A stretch of DNA of 64,000 bases. It comes from Antarcticimicrobium sp040365005. Lineage in GTDB: Bacteria > Pseudomonadota > Alphaproteobacteria > Rhodobacterales > Rhodobacteraceae. Made by a program: the position numbers and the translations under genes. The stretch is taken from assembly GCF_040365005.1 (NCBI RefSeq), contig NZ_BAABWV010000005.1:1-64000 (forward strand), read 5' to 3'. This document shows positions 39,287 through 46,851 of this stretch, in pieces. The notes beneath the pieces are model-generated. The model did not search any database and had not been told where the DNA came from. It saw nothing but the letters and a program-made list of their open reading frames with translations. The stretch's first letter is position 1, and every line of letters begins with the position of its first letter.

Positions 39287-41023
39287 TCACTTTAATCCGT
39301 TCCACGTTCGAACATGGCGGCAGAGTTCATTGATGGCGCATTCAAGATCAAGATGACCTGAAATTGCGTCGAGTCCAATTAGGCGCTCCGCTTTGTGAGC
39401 CAGGTCAACTTTTGTTAATGCAAGTTCGGATAGCGCTGGGATTTTCGGAATATCTGTATATTCGTCCTCAATTTTTAATGCTTTTCCCGCCACTTGGCTC
39501 CAAATTCGGTTGGGAATGTAGTTTTCGATCTCTTTTCCGGCAGTAACCCAAGCGAATCCGCCCTGATCTTTGACTTGCCGAATAATCTCTTTCTTGGTCG
39601 CGTTCAGTCTCATATTCGGTCGTCTCTGTCTGCCGGTTTTCGTTCTCGATGCCTTTGGGCGTCGGTCGCTATCGATAACAACGGCCATGTTTCGGTTCAC
39701 AGCTAGCATAGCAACTTTCTTAGGAAGCTCTTCAGGTGGAAGAGCATCAAAATGCTTCAACACTTTTCCACCATAAAACATGAAAGTGTAGTGTACGCCC
39801 TCTCGGAGTTCTCCGTGCGAAACAATTTCGATCCACTTTTTGATGTAGATGCGGTCAGAAGGTCCTTCAATCCAGATAATACCATTAGCTTGTAGGATGT
39901 CTGAGCCGCGAACATCTAAATCTTGCAAAATGCTGGTTTGTCCGGCGTAGTCGAGGACGTTTGCGCAGATGGTTCTATTTTTCTCCCGTTTCACATGGAG
40001 AATGGTTGCATCGTCCCGTTTTGTGGCTAAATCAATGCAGATTGGTGAGTGAGTTGTGATGACTAGGCTAAAGTTTCGTTTTTCCCTTTGCTGTGCCAAA
40101 AAGTCAATAAGCCTTCTCAGTAGGGCTGGGTGAAGATTGTTTTCGGGTTCCTCTAGGCAGAATATCAATCTGGCTGCCGAACCCGTTTTCTTGACTTTTG
40201 GATACAGGCGCAGAAAGGCAAGGACCAAAAAGACCGTTCTTAGCGAGCTTCCAGACTGCGATAGCCGTATATCTCCCTTTCCTTCCTCCCGAAGGTAAAT
40301 TTCCCATGTTCCAGAAGCTTCATGTTCTTGGCAAATGATCTCCGAGAATTTACTGTCGCCAAGGTAGATTTCGTTGAGATCTCTTAGCAAATGGACTTCG
40401 ACCAGTTCTCTAGGGAGGTCTTCGCTATTTATGAAGGCCCTAACGAGATTCGTTAACCCACTGCCATTGGAGTCTAATTCTCTGTTCGTTGCGCGTTTTT
40501 CCGGTCGCACATCGCGCTCAGCTCGAATACGAGTGTCCCACAAACCGGAGAAGGGGAAATTGAAGCATCTTTCCAATTTGCTTACTGCAGCGGGAAGGCA
40601 GTTTTCAAGATTTCCGTCGGTATCTCTGGGCTTAGCGTGGCGTTCTTGGTCGAAGGCCCAGATGAAGCTATAAGGGGAAAATTTCTCCTTAGCGTAGCGC
40701 CAGTGATTGCCGTGAATTTCTCCACCGCTTACTCTTTCTGGAAAAGCCGATTTAAGTCTATTTTCGTCAGGCCGCCCTTTGATCTCAATAAGTGGTGCGG
40801 TTCCTGCTCTAGACAATGGCCCTTGGAACATAGGGGTCTCTGGTTTGGTGCATTCTTGCAAAACATCCAGAATGGTTGATTTACCTGAATTATTTTTTCC
40901 GATAATGAATGTGATGGGGGCAAAGTGAAAAAATCCGCTCCCGTCGTTGTCGAAACATTTCACTCCCCGAATATTGATAGTTATACCGTTTAAAGGGTGG
41001 GTTGGGGTTTTCGTTTCGGTCAT
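39287..41023 (-). CDS. OLD-family ATPase with TOPRIM nuclease domain
   Basis: The 578-aa protein has an ABC-type ATPase part: Walker A GKNNSGKST (42-50), a signature-like LSQSGSSLR (254-262), Walker B LIFCLEE (286-292) and a switch His in TTHSP (325). The TOPRIM domain follows, with Glu386 in WIEGPSD and D451-x-D453 in VVIDSDR, plus KEIENYIP further on. OLD proteins are ATP-modulated nucleases found in phage defence (P2 Old, GajA, retron-Eco8 effector). ATG 41023 was chosen; an in-frame TTG lies at 41101. A HEPN-like gene is upstream in the same direction. Confidence 0.85.
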   Translation of the reverse strand: MTETKTPTHPLNGITINIRGVKCFDNDGSGFFHFAPITFIIGKNNSGKSTILDVLQECTKPETPMFQGPLSRAGTAPLIEIKGRPDENRLKSAFPERVSGGEIHGNHWRYAKEKFSPYSFIWAFDQERHAKPRDTDGNLENCLPAAVSKLERCFNFPFSGLWDTRIRAERDVRPEKRATNRELDSNGSGLTNLVRAFINSEDLPRELVEVHLLRDLNEIYLGDSKFSEIICQEHEASGTWEIYLREEGKGDIRLSQSGSSLRTVFLVLAFLRLYPKVKKTGSAARLIFCLEEPENNLHPALLRRLIDFLAQQREKRNFSLVITTHSPICIDLATKRDDATILHVKREKNRTICANVLDYAGQTSILQDLDVRGSDILQANGIIWIEGPSDRIYIKKWIEIVSHGELREGVHYTFMFYGGKVLKHFDALPPEELPKKVAMLAVNRNMAVVIDSDRRPKASRTKTGRQRRPNMRLNATKKEIIRQVKDQGGFAWVTAGKEIENYIPNRIWSQVAGKALKIEDEYTDIPKIPALSELALTKVDLAHKAERLIGLDAISGHLDLECAINELCRHVRTWNGLK

Positions 41024-41225
41024 CGAGTTTCTCACTTCTCGGCTTGTCGTAGATGGCGGGAAATTTCTTTTCGGGTGAGATTGAGTTTTGTAGAGCCGCA
41101 ATGCAAGTGGGGTTGTCTAATAGCTAGTTCTGTTGGTTGTCGGATTGACCCATCGATCGAAATGGCGGGTGGTGGCCGCTGGCGTCCTATTTTTGGAATG
41201 ATTTATCTCTGGCGATCAGGGATTT

Positions 41226-41702
41226 TCACCGAAACTGAACTGGATATCTCAACATGTCATCTTGAGAGTAAGTCGCTGCAATAAAGTGGATTAGGTTGTG
41301 TCCTGCTGCGAGAAACTCCTTTGTTCGATGGGCGGTGAAGGGCGCGGGAAGTTGAGCCTTGTTTCCGTGCGCAACATTATTTCGAAGTTGAGCATAGCCG
41401 CGCCGTAACAGTATCTGCCAAGATGTAATTTTCACCTCGTCACTGTCCCACCTAAAGCCGCCGTTTTCCGCTTCTATTAAGAAATGAGGTGCTGTTTCTT
41501 TTAGAGTTTGAAACCCGGAGTCCTCAAGGCGAAATTCATCAAACGGATGTATGTCTTCCAAAGATTCACTGACTCGATCCCAATTTACACCTGTAACGAC
41601 TTTGGTTTTTCCATGCACATGGGCAAAATTCGGGTTTAAATTTATCAAGAAGAACTCAAATTTTGCCGCCATGAGCATGAAGCCTGCTATCTCATCGTCC
41701 AC
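41226..41702 (-). CDS. Small protein with HEPN-type R-x4-H motif
   Basis: The 158-aa protein starts at a GTG preceded by an excellent AGGAGG. It is mostly helical by appearance and contains LRRGYAQLR107-N-N-V-A-H112-G, matching the HEPN ribonuclease motif R-x4-6-H with the usual Asn after Arg. HEPN proteins are RNases or dimerisation modules in toxin-antitoxin and phage-defence systems. It lies 202 bp upstream of the OLD-family start on the same strand and shares its low GC, so the two were probably acquired together. The family is not further recognised. Confidence 0.6.
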   Translation of the reverse strand: MDDEIAGFMLMAAKFEFFLINLNPNFAHVHGKTKVVTGVNWDRVSESLEDIHPFDEFRLEDSGFQTLKETAPHFLIEAENGGFRWDSDEVKITSWQILLRRGYAQLRNNVAHGNKAQLPAPFTAHRTKEFLAAGHNLIHFIAATYSQDDMLRYPVQFR

Positions 41703-42165
41703 GGCACCCTCCTACATTTCGTCATGAGACTAATACTTCAGGTAGTTCTAGGGCAAGCTTCTAGTGCTTTTGGGCGATTCGGCGCTTTGTGAAGCATTTC
41801 GGCGTGGTATCCAGGGCGGCCTAGATGGCGCTTGGGAGTTCTACATCGCCAGTTTGTGTGCCCTTCGGAGTGCTGCCGGTTCCGTTTCGGACGGTGGAAT
41901 ACCCTTCCCGGCGCGCGCCGCTGCCAGTTACAAGCACCCGCACCGGTAGGCGTGCCCTGTAGGTTGCGGTGATTTTTTATGGGGGTAGTTTCGTTGTGCG
42001 GCATGAACCAATCTTCTCTGTCGCAACGGCTCCTCCCTCGGCGGCGGAGCCGCTAAGTCTGATCGGAGACCATGCGCCAGAGGCGCACAAGGACGGGGTT
42101 CCCTGCGCCAAAGGCGGAGGGGTGTCCGCAGTATCGGCGTTCTCGCCCAGTCTCCACGATTCGAC

Positions 42166-42271
42166 CAGGGCAGAGGCGAAGCCGTCCCCGAAGGGGCTGC
42201 CCTAGTCAGGTGTCTAAGCAGGGCCTTGAACCACGCGCTTGCCCGCCCGGCCTCCGTGCCGGGTGGGCAGG
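42166..42271. ncRNA. Candidate structured RNA or DNA element
   Basis: AGGGCAG (42167-42173) pairs with CTGCCCT (42197-42203), enclosing two small hairpins, GGC-GAA-GCC and CCCC-GAA-GGGG, so that a three-way junction can form. About 35 bp further, GCCCGCCCGGC (42241-42251) pairs with GCCGGGTGGGC (42258-42268) in a hairpin that extends by three more pairs. Strand is not known. Transcription is inferred from structure only. Confidence 0.35.
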
Positions 42272-42297
42272 GATACACACTACTCTTGATGGTATAT

Positions 42298-42638
42298 CCC
42301 CCTAGTGGTCCCGAACCCACGACAACGCCGGAAAGCACTTGCGCGGCAGGTTCTGGGTTCGGGGCCACTCCCCCCAACTCGGTGGTTAAGAACCCGCTCT
42401 CCCTCGGCGCGGTCTTCCGTAGGCTTAGACAGTCATCCAGCACTCAGCACGGCTTGCCGTTCGACACGTCGCGCGGTGATTTAGATTTTTCTGTTAAAGC
42501 GTCATGTAGAGGTCGGTAGCCGCGTTTTCGATTATTGCTTCGGAGCGGTTTCGCCTGCCGTGTGCCGCCGAGTTGGTTTCTGAAACGCCGAGTTTCGGTA
42601 ACAATATGTTTCAGTCTGTATAAGCCCCTAGTGGTCCC
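42298..42638 (+). repeat. Pair of 14-bp direct repeats CCCCTAGTGGTCCC
   Basis: The copies lie at 42299-42312 and 42625-42638, each preceded by GTATA within a few bases. They are in the same orientation 326 bp apart inside the element. They could be protein-binding sites or scars of an earlier insertion between them. Confidence 0.55.
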
Positions 42639-42895
42639 TCGCCGGTTGGGTGGGTTGTCCGGTGCGGCTGTTCGTGCCCTACGCTTGTTCCCAGAACGGG
42701 TGTTCTCCGGTGTTTCCAGTGTTTTCAGGGGACGCGGAATCCAAGCGGGAAGGGGCGAGTGTTGAACATGGCAAGATGCATCGGTTTTTCAAAGCGATCC
42801 GCACCTGCGCTGCTTTCGCAGCCTCACGTTTCCAGCAGGCTCCACGTCTGCTCGATGGTCCGCAATCGGCCCGATCCAAACGGGGGGGCGTTCTG

Positions 42896-43069
42896 ATGGC
42901 TAGGTCAACGGTGGAACAACGCGCGCTGGCTTTGCTCAACACCTTCGAGCGGGCCGGAAAGGCGGTCAGCCGCGTCACGGTCGAAGGCAGGAGGATTGAG
43001 CTTGTCCTCGCATCGGAGCAAGATTCCGATGAGTTCGACAGGATCGACATGCGTCATGGCAAAGCGTGA
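42896..43069 (+). CDS. Small protein overlapping the integrase gene
   Basis: The 57-aa product (MARSTVEQRALALLNTFERAG at the N-terminus) is acidic at its end and has no clear helix-turn-helix. Its stop codon lies 14 bp inside the integrase gene, so the two are probably translated together. Small genes at this position are often recombination directionality factors, but the sequence does not prove it. ATG 42896 was chosen because a G-rich ribosome binding site precedes it; a longer frame from 42650 has no support. Confidence 0.6.
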   Translation: MARSTVEQRALALLNTFERAGKAVSRVTVEGRRIELVLASEQDSDEFDRIDMRHGKA

Positions 43070-44066
43070 GCTTCCCAAACACGTCTACCGGCAGCGGAAC
43101 GGGATCTACTTCCAGCGGCGCGGATGGGCGTCGCAGAAATTCCAAAGCGAGTTTGGAACGGCGGAGTTCTGGCGGGAGTATGCCGGCATCCTCTCGCAAA
43201 AGGACGCGCCGCGCCGGATCGTCTCACGCAACTTCGGAGCCTTGATTGACGACTATCGGAAGTCGCCCAGGTACAGGAACCTGAAACCCCGAACCGGCTT
43301 GGACTACGACAAGCATCTCGACTTCTTCCGCAAGATCATGGGCGAGGCCAACCCGGCCAAGATGCAGCGCAAGGACGTGATCCGGCTTCGCGACTCGAAT
43401 GCCGAGAAAGCGTATTTCGCAAACTACTCTCTGCGGGTGCTGCGTGTTCTCATGGAGCACTGTGTTGATCTGGGTTGGCGGGCCTCCAATCCGGCGAGAG
43501 GTGTGCCCGAGCTTAAGTCCCAGAAGAAAAAGCAGCGCGAGCCTTGGCCAAGCCAGCTTCTGGATGCCTACCGCGCGGCTTGTGCACTGGGCACCCGCGA
43601 ACGCCTTGTGATGGAGCTTTGCGTCGGAACCGGTCAAAGGATCGGTGACGTTCTCAACATGCGCTGGTCGAACATCGAAGACGGGGCCGTCTGGGTTCGG
43701 CAAAGCAAGACCTCGAAGGAACTCTGGGTTCCGATCCTTCCCGAGCTGCAAGCGGCTCTGGACGTCGCCAGCAAGCATTCGGTCTTTATCCTGACCAATG
43801 AGCGCGGCGCGAACCGATGGTCCTACAGGGGCGCCTCAGCGGCTGTGAGGAAGGTCAGGGAGCGGATAGGGGCCTTGGACTACGATATCCACAGTTGGCG
43901 CTACAACGCGGCCTGTGAGCTTCTGGAGGTGGGCTGCGGCGATGATCTCATTGCAGCGGTCACCGGTCAAAGCGCGGCGATGGTCCAGCACTACACGAAA
44001 AAGGTTCGTCAGCGGATAAGGGCCGTACAGGCGCAACAGATGCGAACCGAACAAAAACACTCCTGA
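43056..44066 (+). CDS. int: Tyrosine-type site-specific integrase
   Basis: The 336-aa recombinase has an N-terminal core-binding region (about 60-150) and a C-terminal catalytic domain. Visible catalytic elements are the first Arg in GTGQRIGDVLNMRW, HSWR in place of the usual HxLR box, and the nucleophile Tyr in MVQHYTKKV near the end. The gene is complete and points towards the tRNA-Cys target. It catalyses integration and, with a directionality factor, excision of the element. Confidence 0.93.
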   Translation: MAKRELPKHVYRQRNGIYFQRRGWASQKFQSEFGTAEFWREYAGILSQKDAPRRIVSRNFGALIDDYRKSPRYRNLKPRTGLDYDKHLDFFRKIMGEANPAKMQRKDVIRLRDSNAEKAYFANYSLRVLRVLMEHCVDLGWRASNPARGVPELKSQKKKQREPWPSQLLDAYRAACALGTRERLVMELCVGTGQRIGDVLNMRWSNIEDGAVWVRQSKTSKELWVPILPELQAALDVASKHSVFILTNERGANRWSYRGASAAVRKVRERIGALDYDIHSWRYNAACELLEVGCGDDLIAAVTGQSAAMVQHYTKKVRQRIRAVQAQQMRTEQKHS

Positions 44067-44230
44067 TCGCGTAGAGATTTGAGTGGTCGGCGCTGGGGGA
44101 GAATCCCGGCGTCTTTTTCGTTTCTGCTGACCCTTCCGCAACCTCTGGAACTGCGCCGTCGGCGCGGGCCGTTCGGGGCATCCAAAATCCGCCTTGGAAC
44201 GTCCTCGATGAGAACAGAACAAAAACAGAA

Positions 44231-44252
44231 TGTTTAGACGAATGTTTAGACG
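44231..44252 (+). other. Right pair of TGTTTAGACG repeats (candidate integrase arm sites)
   Basis: TGTTTAGACG occurs at 44231-44240 and 44243-44252, just inside attR and 12 bp apart. They match the pair inside attL in sequence and orientation. Confidence 0.6.
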
Positions 44253-44261
44253 CGCCGAGCG

Positions 44262-44342
44262 GCGCGCGTCCAAAATCCGCTAAGTCATTGATTTTAAATG
44301 GAGGCGAGTACCGGAATCGAACCGGTGTACACGGATTTGCAA
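44262..44342. repeat. attR: 81-bp direct repeat completing tRNA-Cys
   Basis: This copy is identical to 38712-38792. Here the 3' half is joined to the native 5' half, so the tRNA gene is restored after insertion. Confidence 0.9.
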
Positions 44343-44372
44343 TCCGCTGCGTCACCACTCCGCCAACTCGCC
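44299..44372 (-). tRNA. tRNA-Cys (anticodon GCA)
   Basis: On the minus strand the 74-nt gene has acceptor GGCGAGT/ACTCGCC, discriminator T(U), encoded CCA, anticodon loop TTGCAAA with anticodon GCA, and T arm CCGGTTCGATTCCGG. The discriminator U is the identity base of tRNA-Cys. The 3' half belongs to the attR repeat. Confidence 0.96.
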
Positions 44373-44638
44373 GCTCCGTCGTGGTTGCAGCCTCTTAGCC
44401 GCATCCGGATATCTCTGCAAGGGGGCAATGGAATCGGCCGCGCTGCCCGGGGGCGGGGGATGTCGATGGGGGCCCGACATCATCGCGCCATGGTTTCAAG
44501 GGGGGGGCGAAACGGCCCGCATCCGGTCTCGGGAGACACTGCAAGAGCGCATGCGGCGGGAAATCGCGTCTCGGCCCGTTGCCGGGGGGGCGGGGATGTG
44601 GCAAAAGCCTGCAAGGGACTGAACAACCGAGTTTAGCA

Positions 44639-45292
44639 ATGACAGACTTTGCCGCCCGCCGCCGGATGATGGTCGATACCCAGATCCGTCCGTCCGATGT
44701 AACCAAGTACCCGATCATCGACGCCGTGCTGGCGGTCCCGCGCGAATTGTTCGTGCCCGACGCGCAGCGTGACGTCGCCTATGCGGGTGAGGATCTGGAA
44801 CTGGGCGGGGGGCGTGTCCTGCTGGAGCCGCGCACGCTGGCCAAGATGCTTGATACGCTCGACATCGGCGCGGACGAGCTGGTGCTGGATGTGGGCTGCG
44901 GTTTTGGCTACTCGGCGGCGGTAATGGCGCGTCTGGCGCAGGCCGTGGTCGCCGTCGAACAGGACGAGGCGATGGCCAAAGAGGCCACGGATTTGTTGTC
45001 CGAGGTCGGCGCCGACAACGTGATCGTGCACCAGGGGCCGCTGGCCGAGGGCGCGACGGAACACGGGCCCTACGACGTGATACTCGTCGAGGGCGGTGTC
45101 GAGGACGTACCGGCCGCGCTGCTTGCACAGCTCAAGGAGGGCGGGCGAATCGCGTGCCTCTTCGTCGATGGCGCGGTGGGCGAGCTGCGGATCGGCTACA
45201 AGTCCGACGGCGAAATGTCGTGGCGGTTCGAGTTCAACGCCGCCGCGCCCGTCCTGCCGGGGTTCGAGGCACAACAGGCCTTCGCGCTCTGA
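44639..45292 (+). CDS. Protein-L-isoaspartate methyltransferase-like protein
   Basis: The 217-aa protein has the PCMT fold: PRELFVPDAQRDVAYAGEDL, the SAM-binding LDVGCGFGYSAAVMARL (about 81-97) and VVAVEQDEAMA. The substrate motif QTIS of true isoaspartyl methyltransferases is replaced by RVLL (GGGRVLLEP), so repair activity is doubtful. It lies 65 bp upstream of tolC on the same strand. ATG 44639 was chosen; the frame upstream to 44579 has no domain content. Confidence 0.8.
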   Translation: MTDFAARRRMMVDTQIRPSDVTKYPIIDAVLAVPRELFVPDAQRDVAYAGEDLELGGGRVLLEPRTLAKMLDTLDIGADELVLDVGCGFGYSAAVMARLAQAVVAVEQDEAMAKEATDLLSEVGADNVIVHQGPLAEGATEHGPYDVILVEGGVEDVPAALLAQLKEGGRIACLFVDGAVGELRIGYKSDGEMSWRFEFNAAAPVLPGFEAQQAFAL

Positions 45293-45357
45293 TCGCGGGG
45301 CCGGGAGCGAAAAAACTGAAAACAGACCCCGGCATTCGGGGCATCGGAGACTGGGTC

Positions 45358-46776
45358 ATGAGCAAGGCAGCGTTCAAAGGCATCCTCGGAGCGGTGGTGA
45401 TCACGGGGGGGCTGGCCCTTGCGGCGCTGACTCCGCGGGCCGCACAGGCCGAGAACATCGTCGACGCCCTGATCGGCGCCTATAACAACAGCGGCCTTCT
45501 GGAACAGAACCGCGCCCTGTTGCGGGCCGCGGACGAGGATGTGGCCACTGCGGTGGCGCAATTGCGCCCGGTGATCTCGTGGACCGCAGAGGCGACCCGG
45601 ACAGTGATCCACGGGACGTCCTCGGGTATCCCATTCAGCAACCCTTCATCGGATCTCTACACTGGCCTGACCATCAGTCAGATCCTTTATGATGGCGGGC
45701 AGCGCAAGCTGAGCAAGCAGGCAGCGCAGGAGACCGTTCTGGCCACCCGCCAGCAACTCCTGAACATCGAGCAACAGATCCTGTTCCGCGCCGCCTCGGC
45801 CTATCTCAACGTGGTGCTGCAATCGGAAAACGTGCGCCTGCGCCAAAACAACGTGCGCCTGCTGGGCGAGGAACTGCGTGCTGCGCAGGATCGGTTCGAC
45901 GTGGGCGAGGTGACCCGCACCGACGTCGCCTTGGCGCAGGCCCAGCTTGCGGCGGCGCGGTCGGGGTTGTCCTCGGCGCGCGGGGCGCTGATCAACGCAC
46001 AGGCCGAATATGCCACCGCCGTGGGCCGCAAGCCTGGGCCGCTGACCGGTCAGCCCCGCCTGCCCAAGGCCGCCGCCTCGCTGGATGCGGCAACGGCAAT
46101 CGCGGTGCGCAACCATCCCAGCATCCTGGCCGCACAGCACCAGGTGAAGGCCACCGAGCTGGTGGCGCTGAGCGCGGCCAAGACCATGGGGCCGTCGGCC
46201 TCGCTCACGGGGTACTACGGTACATCAGATGATGCGGATACCGCGGATCGCTATACCACCGGTTCGGTCTCGCTCACCGTGACGCAGCCGATCTACCAGG
46301 GCGGGTCGCTGGCGTCGCAGTACCGCCGGACACTGGCCAACCGGGACGCGGCCAAATCCGGCTTGCTGACCGCGCAGGAGGACGTGGTGCAGGGCGTGGC
46401 GAATGCCTTTACCCGCCTTGAAACCGCGCGGGCCAGCCTGATCTCGACGGCAGAACAGGTGCGCGCGGCGCGGGTGGCCTTCGAAGGGGTCCGGGAAGAG
46501 GCAAAGCTGGGCGCACGGACCACGCTTGACGTTCTGTCGGCCGAACAGGACCTGCTGGACGCGCAGACCAACCAGATCTCGGCCCGGGCCGAACAGGCGG
46601 TCGCGACCTATCAGCTGTTGCAGGCGCAGGGCCTTCTGACCGCCGAGCGGCTGGGCCTTGCAGTGCAGATCTACGACCCCACGCTCTATTACAACCTCGT
46701 CAAGACGGCGCCGTCCAAGCTCAGCAAGCGGAGCAAGGATCTCGATCGTGTGCTCAAGGCGCTGGGCAAGAACTGA
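45358..46776 (+). CDS. tolC: TolC-family outer-membrane channel
   Basis: The 472-aa protein has a signal peptide (about 1-31, ending AAQA) and two outer membrane efflux protein repeats (about 35-240 and 260-455) of long coiled-coil helices. Motifs ENIVDALIGAYNNSGLL and RFDVGEVTRTDVALAQAQLAAA are characteristic. It forms a trimeric exit duct for type I secretion and efflux pumps. No inner-membrane partner is adjacent. Confidence 0.92.
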   Translation: MSKAAFKGILGAVVITGGLALAALTPRAAQAENIVDALIGAYNNSGLLEQNRALLRAADEDVATAVAQLRPVISWTAEATRTVIHGTSSGIPFSNPSSDLYTGLTISQILYDGGQRKLSKQAAQETVLATRQQLLNIEQQILFRAASAYLNVVLQSENVRLRQNNVRLLGEELRAAQDRFDVGEVTRTDVALAQAQLAAARSGLSSARGALINAQAEYATAVGRKPGPLTGQPRLPKAAASLDAATAIAVRNHPSILAAQHQVKATELVALSAAKTMGPSASLTGYYGTSDDADTADRYTTGSVSLTVTQPIYQGGSLASQYRRTLANRDAAKSGLLTAQEDVVQGVANAFTRLETARASLISTAEQVRAARVAFEGVREEAKLGARTTLDVLSAEQDLLDAQTNQISARAEQAVATYQLLQAQGLLTAERLGLAVQIYDPTLYYNLVKTAPSKLSKRSKDLDRVLKALGKN

Positions 46777-46851
46777 GAATTCTCGGCTCCCGGTTGTTCG
46801 AATCCCGGGCAGGGGGTACACTCCTGTTCGAGGCGAGAGTGGAAAACAAAC

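Larger units (their letters stand above)
41703..42895. other. 1.2-kb region of the element without recognisable genes
   Basis: Several open frames exist on both strands, but their translations are Pro/Arg-rich and show no domains. The left 70 bp carry the presumed promoter of the HEPN-like gene. From about 42160 to 42272 the sequence is rich in stable inverted repeats, and two copies of a 14-mer flank 42312-42624. A region this long without genes in a 5.5-kb element suggests functional RNA or cis-acting DNA. Confidence 0.5.
38712..44342. mobile_element. 5.55-kb integrative element in tRNA-Cys
   Basis: An 81-bp direct repeat bounds the element: 38712-38792 and 44262-44342, offset by 5550 bp. 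The repeat covers the 3' part of tRNA-Cys from its anticodon loop (ttgcaa) to the CCA and 37 bp beyond. The integrase gene lies next to the intact tRNA. The cargo (OLD-family ATPase and HEPN-like gene) is visibly AT-richer than the flanks, while the integrase module resembles the host in composition. No transfer or replication genes are present, so it would need a helper or depends on simple excision. Confidence 0.9.

Noticed and set aside
41928..42443. 171-codon minus-strand gene in the element
   Set aside because: The translation is rich in Pro, Arg and Gly with no domain and crosses the strong hairpins; I see no ribosome binding site.
41703..42895. Retron or CRISPR content in the gene-free region
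   Set aside because: There is no reverse transcriptase, no msr/msd-like pair, and no regularly spaced repeats. The only repeats are the 14-mer pair.
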